Assembly: GCA_030654075.1 (NCBI GenBank)
Contig: JAURYB010000161.1
Location: forward strand, 1 to 53,520
From: Bacteroidales bacterium
GTDB lineage: Bacteria > Bacteroidota > Bacteroidia > Bacteroidales > UBA4417
Direction: 5' to 3'
DNA: 53,520 nt
Below are positions 42,622 to 51,172 of the stretch, one piece after another (the stretch's first letter is position 1; each line of letters starts with the position of its first letter). A program made the translations under genes and the position numbers. Under the pieces are notes generated by a model. The model ran no database searches, was not told the DNA's origin, and saw only the letters and a program-made list of their open reading frames with translations.

Positions 42622-44280
42622 ATGCTTGAAATTAGAACCTGCTTATATCGGAAGGATTACGACCGTGCTGATGGCAAAAAACAGCTTAAGATATTAGCTA
42701 AAGTTGGCGACAACTCAACGAATACGTTTCATTTAAAGAAACGATATGAGATTATCATACTGAAGGATGCAAAAAAATATTTGGTAACTGATATTGAATA
42801 CGAACGATTAAAAAAAGTCTGTGAAGAAAGGCTATCACTTTACCAAACTGAAATCAGAATCAAACACATCATTACTGACTTACTCTCAGCGAAGGTTAAA
42901 ATCAATAATCAGGTCATTCATGATAAATTATATGAGCTTGAAAATAGGCTGGCTGAAAGCGAAAATTTGTTAAAGTGGAATGAATTGTTAGGAAACTATT
43001 CTGAACATGAAGCCACAAATGAAGATGTAGCCACACTTGAAAATGCAATGATAGAACTTACGCAAAAGCAAAAAACTATCACTGATGAAGATATTTCCGA
43101 CCTATTCGAATCCATAAAATTTGACGATTCACGTGAAAAGCTCTTGAAGAAAATTGAACACATGAGTCTTAATGAAAGATATTTAAAAGGTCATTTTGAC
43201 AGAAGTTCAATAATAGAAGTATTTGGATATTGCTGGTCAACGAATTTACAAAAGAATGAACCATATGTTGCTGATAGTTACAAGTCATTGATACTCCAAA
43301 TCACTGACTATATTTACAATTCAAAAACAGCAAGTCCTAAAGTCAACGACTTCAATCATAAATGGGTCGATAATTTTTTGGTATACTTAATACAGAAAGG
43401 CTATCCGAAAGTAAATGTTGTTGGATACTCACCTTTTGGAATAAGCAAGTATTATGATAAGCTTAAAACGGCTGAAAGAGTTCCATACAAGACTTCTTCA
43501 TTTCAAAAAGCCGTCAAACATCTAAAACAATACATCAATATATTGCAAACAGTTAGTCTTTTGCCTATTGCTGCTGTAAGTGTTAAAGCTATAACGCCAA
43601 CAACATATCTTTCAAGAACATCAGTAAAAGAAAACTACACAAGACGTGAGCATACTCTTAATCTTCAGGAACTAAATGACCTACAAAACAAAGAATTTAG
43701 CAATTGTAACCATGCATTAGCACGTGATATGTTTCTAATACAAGTATTTGCAGGTGGATTAAGAGTAATGGAATTATATGATAGAAACTTAAGTGTCCAA
43801 GGTGAATTTATATCCATTTATAGACTAAAAACAAAGAAAATTACTGTTAATCCAATTTTGCCCGAATTGGAAAAAGTTTTGAAAAGAAATAATAACCAAA
43901 TCCCTATTTTAATGAAGGAATCTGACTATGCAAAATACTTAAAAGAAATAGCGATTTTAATGGAATGGGACAGAACTATCAAAGCTGTTAACACAACATT
44001 GGATGCTGAAGGTAAGTCTGGAAACAAGGTGGCTGAAAGAGTTGATGTTATTTCTGTCAAAGATATATTCAAACCCTATTGTGCTCGAAAAACAATAGTG
44101 AATTACATGTCTTTGCACGGATTTAGTCAAGAAGAAATCATTGAGTTTACACAGCATATGGACACAAAAACCTTAAAACACTACAAGTCGCTCCTTTCAC
44201 CTGAACAGAAGCGAGATATGGTCATTGAAAAATTGGTTAACAAATTAAAACCTGTTAAAGAAGCTGTAGAAGCTGCGTAG
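42622..44280 (+). CDS. Tyrosine recombinase (integrase) of the element
   Basis: The 552-residue integrase has an N-terminal arm/core-binding region and a catalytic domain. The latter contains R381 in GGLRVMEL, a later KTKKITVNP lysine, R489 in CARKT, H512 in TQHMD and the nucleophile Y521 in HYKSL. The usual His of the HxxR motif is replaced by Y486 (YCAR), seen also in some divergent integrases. The N-terminal half (about 1-200), with coiled-coil-like stretches, is longer than in simple phage integrases. It inserts and excises the element at the tRNA 3' end just upstream. Confidence 0.9.
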   Translation: MLEIRTCLYRKDYDRADGKKQLKILAKVGDNSTNTFHLKKRYEIIILKDAKKYLVTDIEYERLKKVCEERLSLYQTEIRIKHIITDLLSAKVKINNQVIHDKLYELENRLAESENLLKWNELLGNYSEHEATNEDVATLENAMIELTQKQKTITDEDISDLFESIKFDDSREKLLKKIEHMSLNERYLKGHFDRSSIIEVFGYCWSTNLQKNEPYVADSYKSLILQITDYIYNSKTASPKVNDFNHKWVDNFLVYLIQKGYPKVNVVGYSPFGISKYYDKLKTAERVPYKTSSFQKAVKHLKQYINILQTVSLLPIAAVSVKAITPTTYLSRTSVKENYTRREHTLNLQELNDLQNKEFSNCNHALARDMFLIQVFAGGLRVMELYDRNLSVQGEFISIYRLKTKKITVNPILPELEKVLKRNNNQIPILMKESDYAKYLKEIAILMEWDRTIKAVNTTLDAEGKSGNKVAERVDVISVKDIFKPYCARKTIVNYMSLHGFSQEEIIEFTQHMDTKTLKHYKSLLSPEQKRDMVIEKLVNKLKPVKEAVEAA

Positions 44281-44512
44281 TGTCTGCTTGAATCAAGATT
44301 GCATTATATATTTCATCATCATCAACTATAATTTATTAATTGATACATTAACAATCTGGCAATCTGACAATTAATATTCTTAATTAAAAATAAATAAACA
44401 TTTGTTTGGAAATTGTAATTATAGGCTGTAATTTAGCAGTCTGTAAATAAAGAGACACCAGTATAGAAGACTGTGGTTATACATCAATCATTAACAATTT
44501 AATCCAAACATT

Positions 44513-44836
44513 ATGAGCACTTATGAACCAAAAGGGTTTAAAGACATCTTTGATTCACCATTAGGACAAGACATTTGGAAATACCTTAACTCACAACAAG
44601 CCAAGGAGAGAATGGAGCTTACATCGCAATTGGGTCACCCAGCAGCAGAAGGAATTGGCGACAAACTACTTGAACAATTAGGGGAAGAAGTAAAAGTAGA
44701 CCGTGTTAAACAAGCAACTGGTCACATGATTAGATTTGTGATGGAAGAACTCGGCTATCAACTTGTTCAGCGCAGTGTAAAATGTAGAAAAAAAACTGAA
44801 GTGTATGTGTATGCTTCACGTTACGAAAAAGTCTAA
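44513..44836 (+). CDS. Small hypothetical protein of the element
   Basis: The 107-residue cytosolic protein opens MSTYEPKGFKDIFDSPLGQD. A helical middle (EGIGDKLLEQLGEEVKVDRV) and a basic C-terminal half (GYQLVQRSVKCRKKTEVYVY) suggest a nucleic-acid-binding role. No family is recognised. It is a single gene with long flanking gaps, which fits an accessory or regulatory role in the element. Confidence 0.65.
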   Translation: MSTYEPKGFKDIFDSPLGQDIWKYLNSQQAKERMELTSQLGHPAAEGIGDKLLEQLGEEVKVDRVKQATGHMIRFVMEELGYQLVQRSVKCRKKTEVYVYASRYEKV

Positions 44837-45485
44837 ATTTCTTACTCAGTGCGAGCAGATGACGATTAATTTAAATAATGTGTTACCATTTGTATCTGGC
44901 AGGAAGAATAACTGAATACAATAAGTTATAAGCTTTTTCGATTAATGCCATAGTGGGTTTTTCCCCCGATACTTCTTCTTTGTTACTTTCTTCTTAATTT
45001 AAGTTAAAGAAGAAAAGAAAGAAATATCAGGCAGTAGTAGACTATTAATAACACATATGCCCCCGTACATACTTTACCCTTCATCATAATCTATCGGTTG
45101 CCTGTTGAGAACCAAACTCAGCGCAGGACTTCTAAGGTGTGTCAAATAGTCAGATACAACTTGTTTTCGATTCAAATTGGACTACATTGATAACGACCAC
45201 GTTGTCATTCCTACGTGCTTCATCGTTACTTATTAGTGTTGCATCTTTATGTATGTCGATATCAGTAAATAGTACTTTTGATAGGTCACTATAAACGAAG
45301 TTGGGAGAGCATCCGCATCATTTATCTTCAGTCTTTAAAACAGCAGGTATGTGAAGTTGGTAGGTCTTACGCATCAAATACTTTGCAAAATTACGTCATA
45401 TCCAGAAAATGTCAAGGATTTCTAAAAATAGTTATTACATTCGGTTTTCTTCATGTGTGCACACAAATAAATTAATTTCAGTCAT
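44837..45485. other. Noncoding region of the element
   Basis: About 650 bp without a supported gene. A long near-perfect inverted repeat (TTTCTTCTTAA at 44987-44997 with TTAAAGAAGAAA at 45004-45015, one bulge) lies about 150 bp after the 107-residue gene. It could be a transcript-end or structural element. Short frames inside have no protein-like features. Confidence 0.4.
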
Positions 45486-45773
45486 TCATTCAATAAAATC
45501 AAGGTCATTCAATTTATAACCATAGCAATCAAGTATAGAAAATAGGCTCACCAGTGTCAAATTACACCCATGTTCAGCACGTTGAATTTGTCTACGACTA
45601 ACTCCGACATCCACGAACCCGTCTTGGTTCTTGCCTTCTGCAAATCGCATTTCCTTCATGAACAAGGCAATGTAATTAAGACGCTTCTGATAAAGCGGCA
45701 ATACATTTCGTTTCATATTATTTTCCATACCCATCTTTCGACATAAATACTGCCTCAACGGATTTTGCACCAT
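45486..45773 (-). CDS. XRE-like helix-turn-helix protein
   Basis: Up to 95 residues. The second half carries a helix-turn-helix-like stretch: VDVGVSRRQIQRAEHGCNLT followed by LVSLFSILDCYGYKLNDLD matches the XRE 'S...IxxxExGxxxPsLxxL' layout. Starts at 45773, 45734 (MGMENN), 45728 and 45716 are all possible; the later ones are closer to the typical XRE length. It may regulate the element's genes. It is isolated on the minus strand. Confidence 0.7.
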   Translation of the reverse strand: MVQNPLRQYLCRKMGMENNMKRNVLPLYQKRLNYIALFMKEMRFAEGKNQDGFVDVGVSRRQIQRAEHGCNLTLVSLFSILDCYGYKLNDLDFIE

Positions 45774-46093
45774 GTATTTTGCATTATACTGAACCTTAAT
45801 TCCGTTTAATGCTTACAACATGTTCTGAATACTACCATTAATGTGCAATTATGACATAAGTTTTATCCTGAAAGCCTTGTGATTACAGTAAACTACATAT
45901 GTTTTCAACGAATAATGAGTGATTCGTACGCCCAACGTATACATTTCTGCAACGAGTTGATAAATTCTCCTGAGAATCTGAATACAGACCCATTGTGTTA
46001 GATTAATCTTTTAGATTCAAATGATACAACAACTGGTGTATCAAAACCATGTTTCAAAGATTATAATGATACAGAATTAAAATGATAGGATTT
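45774..46093. other. Noncoding region between regulator and recombinase genes, with TGATACA motifs
   Basis: The 320-bp gap contains three TGATACA-type sequences. A 7-bp inverted pair lies at 46022-46028/46037-46043 (8-bp spacer). A third copy is part of TTATAATGATACA at 46061-46073, which is repeated inverted at 47060-47072. They are candidate binding or crossover sites of the adjacent serine recombinase. No gene is supported here. Confidence 0.5.
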
Positions 46094-46714
46094 CTATACA
46101 TGTTCTTTGAGCTTCTGCAAGGTATTAATACTGGTGCTGGTGATTTTCGAGATATTGCGCAATGAATAGCCTTTCCGTAATAGTTTAATTTCTTCAACAT
46201 ATTCTTCTTTCATCGAAATGCTGCTTTTGCGGTAGCCTTCCTTTCTCCCAACCTTGCCAGAATTAGCACGAAAGTTCTGATAGCCAGATTCCATGCGTTG
46301 TCTGGTGGTTAACCTCTCCATACTGCCTATTTCCAGCAAGAGCGTAGCTAAAAATTGTGCCATTGCATTAATGTTGCCTTTGCTGTCAAGAGTTTCAAGA
46401 TTGTAGTTTTTTACAACGAGGCATATCTTATGCTGATTGAACAATTCAATGACTTTTAATGCTTCGAGCGTATTACGTCCAAGACGGCTGATTTCGAGTA
46501 CCAATACCTTATCAACCTGTTCAGATTTCACAAATTCAATTAATTCCACGATTTCTGGTCTTTCATCATTTTTCTTTGCGCCAGAAATCTTGTTAGCAAA
46601 CACCTTCACAACGTTTAGCTGGTTAGAATGGGCGTAGGCTGAAAGCTCATTAATTTGGCGTTCATATTCTTGAATCTGGGTACTCACACGTGCCAGAATT
46701 ACGACTCTTTTCAT
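46094..46714 (-). CDS. Serine recombinase (resolvase/invertase family)
   Basis: The 206-residue protein has the catalytic domain starting KRVVILARVSTQIQEYERQ (nucleophile S11, R9). It also has the LVLEISRLGRNTLEAL segment and the helix E region. A C-terminal helix-turn-helix lies in SLRNISKITSTSINTLQKL. This is the small-serine-recombinase layout of resolvases and invertases, not the large integrase type. It is transcribed with the 114-codon-range gene 8 bp upstream. A flanking 13-bp inverted repeat suggests it acts on local sites. Confidence 0.92.
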   Translation of the reverse strand: MKRVVILARVSTQIQEYERQINELSAYAHSNQLNVVKVFANKISGAKKNDERPEIVELIEFVKSEQVDKVLVLEISRLGRNTLEALKVIELFNQHKICLVVKNYNLETLDSKGNINAMAQFLATLLLEIGSMERLTTRQRMESGYQNFRANSGKVGRKEGYRKSSISMKEEYVEEIKLLRKGYSLRNISKITSTSINTLQKLKEHV

Positions 46715-46722
46715 GATTATAT

Positions 46723-47046
46723 TTAATTAAGGTTAAAATCTCGTTTCACTCTGGTTTCATAATCGGAAGTACGTTCAACTGCTTCATCAATCACATCAAT
46801 TAGTGTGTCAAAATAAACATCATCAATTCGTTGCAACTCATGGTGATGGCTACCTATCAAAATGACCACAAACAAGTCTTTGCCTTCATCGTACACAACT
46901 TTTACCAAGCCTTTATGCTTGTAGCCATCAACAATGAAAACCAATCCTTCATCGTTCGGAAGTGCCATAGGATGATTAAAACCCCAACTCCAAATCACCA
47001 TCTGGTTGCTTCGTAAGATAGAGAGTATGTAATTTGCTGTTTCCAT
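46723..47046 (-). CDS. Small hypothetical protein paired with the serine recombinase
   Basis: 107 residues from METANYILSIL, helix-strand alternation, with GYKHKGLVKVVYDEGKDLFVV and a SHHHELQRIDDVYFDTLIDV tail. The frame opens at 47067, but the minus-strand promoter (-7 box 47078-47085) would place the transcript start at about 47071, leaving almost no leader. The ATG at 47046 is therefore preferred. Similar small proteins sit beside recombinase or XRE genes in Bacteroidota elements; no function is known to me. Confidence 0.75.
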   Translation of the reverse strand: METANYILSILRSNQMVIWSWGFNHPMALPNDEGLVFIVDGYKHKGLVKVVYDEGKDLFVVILIGSHHHELQRIDDVYFDTLIDVIDEAVERTSDYETRVKRDFNLN

Positions 47047-47077
47047 ATATATTGATTTATGTATCATTATAACGATG

Positions 47078-47109
47078 CAAAATTAATACATATATCAATT
47101 ATTTCCAAA
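47078..47109 (-). promoter_or_regulatory. Leftward promoter of the recombinase pair
   Basis: On the minus strand TTTG (47106-47109), a 20-bp spacer, then TAATTTTG (47078-47085) form a perfect Bacteroidota promoter. The spacer contains one arm of the 15-bp inverted repeat that also overlaps the rightward promoter. Confidence 0.7.
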
Positions 47110-47154
47110 TTTATATTGATTCAAAACACAATATTTTTTAAATAATTGATATAT
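47090..47154. promoter_or_regulatory. Divergent operator: perfect 15-bp inverted repeat
   Basis: ATATATCAATTATTT (47090-47104) and its exact complement AAATAATTGATATAT (47140-47154) are 35 bp apart in the gap between the divergent recombinase pair and the XRE-hsd operon. One arm lies inside the leftward promoter spacer and the other covers the rightward -33 TTG. An XRE protein (encoded next) is the obvious candidate to bind both. A related half-site (ATATATCAAT) occurs at 42515-42524 by the integrase promoter. Confidence 0.7.
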
Positions 47155-47176
47155 AAATTAGTTTTTTATAAGTTTG
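47146..47176 (+). promoter_or_regulatory. Rightward promoter of the XRE-hsdM operon
   Basis: TTG at 47146-47148, 20-bp spacer and TAAGTTTG at 47169-47176 match the Bacteroidota promoter. The -33 box is inside the right arm of the operator repeat. The first candidate start codons lie at 47189, 47195 and 47201. Confidence 0.7.
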
Positions 47177-47188
47177 TCATGGTTTTAA

Positions 47189-47497
47189 ATGAGAATGACT
47201 ATGCTACGGGTAAAAAACATTTGCAAACAACAAGGTATAACACTGAAGCAACTTGCCGAACGAATGGATGTAAGTCCTGAAGTTGTTACCCGCATGTTAT
47301 CAGAAAATGGTAATCCTACACTTTCATCATTGGAAAATATTGCCAAAGCCTTGGGAGTAGAAGTATACGAGTTATTCGACAATTTCGATGCTGATAAAAT
47401 GGTTCGTGGCTACCTTGAAGTTGGCAACAAAACCTATCGCATCAATAATTTCAATGATTTACAAATAGTTTACAATAAAATAACATCGGGAGAATGA
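47189..47497 (+). CDS. XRE-family regulator at the head of the hsd operon
   Basis: The 102-residue protein has a helix-turn-helix of the XRE type (ITLKQLAERMDVSPEVVTRM and SLENIAKALGVEVYELF). A short C-terminal extension (NNFNDLQIVYNKITSGE) follows. With the promoter at 47146-47176 the transcript start is near 47183, so the internal ATG at 47201 (MLRVKNIC) may be the true start. The last codons overlap the hsdM start (ATGA, 4 bp). It probably controls the timing of methyltransferase expression, as C proteins do in other restriction systems. Confidence 0.85.
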   Translation: MRMTMLRVKNICKQQGITLKQLAERMDVSPEVVTRMLSENGNPTLSSLENIAKALGVEVYELFDNFDADKMVRGYLEVGNKTYRINNFNDLQIVYNKITSGE

Positions 47498-49323
47498 GTG
47501 AAGAAATGCACAGCCAATTGGTTTCATTTATATGGAATATTGCGAATGACGTATTAGTAAACACCTATAATAAAGGAGATTACAGAAAAATTGTATTGCC
47601 AATGATGGTTATAAGGCGGCTGGATGCTGTACTTGAACCAACGAAAGATGCTGTATTGGCGATGAAAAAAAGTTTGGATGAATCGGGAGTACTTAATCAG
47701 GAAGAAGCACTGTGTAGTATTGCTGGACAAGCGTTCTGTAATGCTTCTCCGTTCGTTTTAAAGCAGTTAAAAGCCAGAACTAACCGTCAGACCTTGAAAG
47801 CTGACTTCATCGCTTATCTGGACGGGTTTAGTGAGAATGTGCAGGATATTATCACCAAGTTTGAACTGAGAAACCAGATTAACAAACTTTCCGAAGGTGG
47901 TATTCTGGGTATGTTGATTGAAAAGTTTGTTGACCCAAGGGTGAATCTGAGCAACCTGCCAGTCATGGATGAAGAAGGTAACATCAAATTACCCGCTTTG
48001 GACAATCATTCGATGGGTACTATTTTTGAAGAACTCTTGCGGAGATTCAACGAAGAAAATAATGTTACCGAAGCAGGGGAGCATTTTACGCCACGTGACA
48101 TTGTGGATTTGATGGCGGATTTGGCATTTATTCCAGTAGTAGATAAAATTTTGGATAGTACATACTTAATTTATGATGGTGCAACTGGAACGGGTGGCAT
48201 ATTATCTGCATCCGAAGAACGGATTAAATACCTTGCACTAAAACACGGTAAAAAAATCAACACACACATATATGGTCAGGAAATCCAACCTGAAACATAT
48301 GCTACCTGTAAAGCTGACTTGCTGATTAAAGGTGAAGGTGAAGAAGCGAAAAATATTGCATTTGGTTCAACTATATCACAAGACGGACATTCAGGAAAAA
48401 CTTTTGACTTTCAGATATCAAACCCGCCCTTCGGTACACCTTGGAAGAAGGACCTGGAGAACTGGGGTTATAAAGACAAAAAGGAAATAACTGACAGACG
48501 CTTTATCAAACAATATTGTGGACATGAAGAATACTCTTTTATTCCAAACATAGGCGACCCACAAATGCTGTTTCTTGCCAATAACGTTAGCAAGATGAAA
48601 CATAATACTGAATTTGGCAGCCGAATTGTTGAAGTACATAATGGTTCATCGCTTTTTACTGGAAATGCAGGTGCTGGCGAAAGCAACCTAAGACGGTACA
48701 TTATCGAAAAAGACATGTTGGATGCTATCATTGCACTGCCCGAAAAGATGTTCTACAATACAGGTATAGCCACTTTTTTATGGATAGTAACCAACAGAAA
48801 GGATGGCAAACGTAAAGGTAAAGTACAATTGATTGATGCAACTTCCATTAAAACCCCGCTTCGTAAGAATCTGGGTGAAAAGAGTTGCAAGCTAACCAAA
48901 GCCGACCGTAAATTAATCATGGATAGTTACTTGGCATTTGAAGAAAACGAGTATTGTAAGATATTCCCTAACGAAGAATTTGGGTACTGGGAAGTGAAGG
49001 TTGAGCAACCGTTACGTGACGAGAATAACGAAATTGCTACGGATAAAAAAGGTAAGCCGAAAATGGATACCAAACTAAATGACACCGAGCAAATACCATT
49101 GCTCTACGAAGGTGGTATTGATGCATTTTTACAAAAAGAAGTCTTCCCATATACACCAGATGCAAATGTTGATACTGATAAAGCAATTGTTGGGTACGAA
49201 TTAAGCTTTACCAAATACTTTTACAAACCAATTACATTGCGCCCATTAGGTGACATCAAGTCTGATATCCAGTATATTGAGAATGAGACTGATGGTTTGT
49301 TAAATGAAATTATAGGAGATTAA
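47494..49323 (+). CDS. hsdM: Type I restriction-modification DNA methyltransferase subunit HsdM
   Basis: The 609-residue N6-adenine methyltransferase has an N-terminal HsdM_N-like helical region (about 1-150) and the SAM motif GATGTGGIL (from residue 229). The catalytic NPPFGTPW begins at residue 310, and the IEKDMLDAIIALPEKMFYNT segment is typical of HsdM. It methylates the target recognised by HsdS. It is longer than the usual 490-530 residues, mainly by a C-terminal extension rich in charged residues (about 480-600). It follows the XRE gene with translational overlap. Confidence 0.95.
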   Translation: MSEEMHSQLVSFIWNIANDVLVNTYNKGDYRKIVLPMMVIRRLDAVLEPTKDAVLAMKKSLDESGVLNQEEALCSIAGQAFCNASPFVLKQLKARTNRQTLKADFIAYLDGFSENVQDIITKFELRNQINKLSEGGILGMLIEKFVDPRVNLSNLPVMDEEGNIKLPALDNHSMGTIFEELLRRFNEENNVTEAGEHFTPRDIVDLMADLAFIPVVDKILDSTYLIYDGATGTGGILSASEERIKYLALKHGKKINTHIYGQEIQPETYATCKADLLIKGEGEEAKNIAFGSTISQDGHSGKTFDFQISNPPFGTPWKKDLENWGYKDKKEITDRRFIKQYCGHEEYSFIPNIGDPQMLFLANNVSKMKHNTEFGSRIVEVHNGSSLFTGNAGAGESNLRRYIIEKDMLDAIIALPEKMFYNTGIATFLWIVTNRKDGKRKGKVQLIDATSIKTPLRKNLGEKSCKLTKADRKLIMDSYLAFEENEYCKIFPNEEFGYWEVKVEQPLRDENNEIATDKKGKPKMDTKLNDTEQIPLLYEGGIDAFLQKEVFPYTPDANVDTDKAIVGYELSFTKYFYKPITLRPLGDIKSDIQYIENETDGLLNEIIGD

Positions 49324-49334
49324 TACTAAGCATT

Positions 49335-51167
49335 ATGAGAGTTAAGCTAAACAAAGCGGTCAAAATGTTTTTCGCCAATTCTTCTTTAGAAATGGTCTAT
49401 TTTGAGGCTATTGCAAATGCATTGGATGCTGGTGCGAAGAAAATTGATATCAACATATCGGCACGTGATTATAGCCAGCCAGAGTCCCTTACAGTTAGTA
49501 TTGAAGATGACGGGGCAGGTCTTACTGATGACAGATTTGCAAAATTCAGTAATCTTTTCGATGTAGATGAATCTTCCCACAAAGGACTTGGACGTTTAGT
49601 CTTCCTGTGCTATTTTGAGAATATTTCTGTTTTAAGTTTTTTTAATCGGTTTAATCAAAGAACAGTGCAGTTTTCGGAAGGTTTTGATGGAGAATCAGTT
49701 GTCACAGTGCATCCAACAGAACGAAGTTCAGGTACTAAATTTTCGATGAATGGTTACACGTTAACCAAATTAGCACAATATTCTTTTGTGCAACCTAAAC
49801 ATTTGAAAAACAGAATACTGACTGAATTTTATTCTCGTTTATATAAACTTAAACAGGAAGGACTGCATATCGAAATAAATATTTCTTCAACAATAAATGG
49901 TGCTTCTGCTGCTGAAACTTTAACGACAGATGAAATGCCTGTAATGCAAATGATTCCATTAGTAAATTCATTGGAACTATTTGAAACAATGGAGCTTCAT
50001 TATCTGATTCAAGATGCACCCATGGAGATAAGCTCTGTTATTACAGCAATATCTGTTGATAACAGGACGTATAAAATTGACATCATTGCGCCTGAAAATT
50101 TGCCTGTTGGACACAAAATGGTATTTCTCCTATACTCAGATTCATTCAATGGTAGAGTCGATGTTTCACGTCAGAACCTAACATTAACTGATGTCGAGTT
50201 ACTCATAGTTAAAAAATCATTTCGTGACAGCATAGCACAAATAATTGATGAAAAACTACCCCGTATTTCACAGCAAAATCAGGAAAGGAAACAACGGTTG
50301 GTCAATCAGTTTCCGCATTTAAATGGATATTTCGATGTAGATAATATTGGTTTTGCTTCTCAGAGCGATGTACTTAAAAAAGCACAAGAACGATTCTTTA
50401 AAGCACAGCGTGATATTCTTGGAGCAACACATTTATCTGAAGAACAATACAAAGAAACATTAGAATTATCATCAAGAGCATTAACAGAATATATTTTGTT
50501 CAGACAAATCATAATCAAAAAGCTTCAGGCAATTGATAAGCATGATTTAGAAGCGGAAATTCATAAATTGATAATTCCAATGCGGGAACAATTTAGTGGC
50601 AGTAAGCTTATGGACGATTTATACCTAAGCAACGTTTGGGTGCTTGATGATAAGTATATGACTTATGATACTGTGTTGAGTGATGAAGAGATGACAACAG
50701 TTATTGATGTTATTACAGAAGGAGAAGAAACTGTTATTGATAGTGACAGACCAGACATTGCATTGATTTTTTCAGGAAATCCGAATGCAGGGAGAAAGGT
50801 TGATGTAGTAATTGTTGAGCTTAAAAGAAAAGGTCTTACCAATGAGAATAATTCCATTGTTGAAATACAATTGGAAAATAGAGCCAGAAGACTAATGAAT
50901 TACTATAATCAAAACATTCAGCAGGTTTGGTTTTATGGTATAGTGGAATTTAATGACGAATACCAACTGCATTTAGAATCCGAATACCACCAACTATACT
51001 CAAACGGAAAAGTTTATTACAAAACTAAAGAAGTTGTTCTACAGATTAATCCAAGAGTTGCTGTTCCTGTGGGAATGTATATAATGGATTTTGACGCTGT
51101 TGTTAACGATGCAGATGCCCGAAATTCAACATTTCTTAATATTATTAAAAATAAATTCAACAGATAG
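49335..51167 (+). CDS. GHKL ATPase fused to a PD-(D/E)xK nuclease-like domain, inside the hsd operon
   Basis: The 610-residue protein starts with a Bergerat (GHKL) ATPase fold: N box E24-x3-N28-x2-D31 (FEAIANALDAG), G1 D58-x-G60-x-G62 (DDGAGL), and G2 G84-L-G86 in HKGLGR. The middle (about 200-440) is helical. Residues 470-500 have RPDIALIF (P473, D474) and VIVELKRKG (E495, K497), the D-x(20)-ExK layout of PD-(D/E)xK nucleases. No DEAD-box or HsdR motifs are present. It lies 11 bp after hsdM and 5 bp before hsdS, so it is part of the operon. I infer an NTP-gated nuclease, possibly a back-up or guard activity like PrrC in the EcoprrI locus. Confidence 0.85.
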   Translation: MRVKLNKAVKMFFANSSLEMVYFEAIANALDAGAKKIDINISARDYSQPESLTVSIEDDGAGLTDDRFAKFSNLFDVDESSHKGLGRLVFLCYFENISVLSFFNRFNQRTVQFSEGFDGESVVTVHPTERSSGTKFSMNGYTLTKLAQYSFVQPKHLKNRILTEFYSRLYKLKQEGLHIEINISSTINGASAAETLTTDEMPVMQMIPLVNSLELFETMELHYLIQDAPMEISSVITAISVDNRTYKIDIIAPENLPVGHKMVFLLYSDSFNGRVDVSRQNLTLTDVELLIVKKSFRDSIAQIIDEKLPRISQQNQERKQRLVNQFPHLNGYFDVDNIGFASQSDVLKKAQERFFKAQRDILGATHLSEEQYKETLELSSRALTEYILFRQIIIKKLQAIDKHDLEAEIHKLIIPMREQFSGSKLMDDLYLSNVWVLDDKYMTYDTVLSDEEMTTVIDVITEGEETVIDSDRPDIALIFSGNPNAGRKVDVVIVELKRKGLTNENNSIVEIQLENRARRLMNYYNQNIQQVWFYGIVEFNDEYQLHLESEYHQLYSNGKVYYKTKEVVLQINPRVAVPVGMYIMDFDAVVNDADARNSTFLNIIKNKFNR

Positions 51168-51172
51168 GTACA

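Larger units (their letters stand above)
46061..47072. other. Segment bounded by 13-bp perfect inverted repeats around a serine recombinase
   Basis: TTATAATGATACA at 46061-46073 and its exact complement TGTATCATTATAA at 47060-47072 enclose the serine recombinase and its partner gene. The rightward copy sits between the divergent promoter and the partner gene's start. This geometry would allow site-specific inversion of the segment, which would disconnect both genes from the promoter. It could also be chance in AT-rich DNA. Confidence 0.4.

Noticed and set aside
49335..51167. HsdR restriction subunit between hsdM and hsdS
   Set aside because: No DEAD-box helicase motifs (Walker A/B of SF2) are present, the N-terminus is a GHKL fold, and the length is too short for HsdR.
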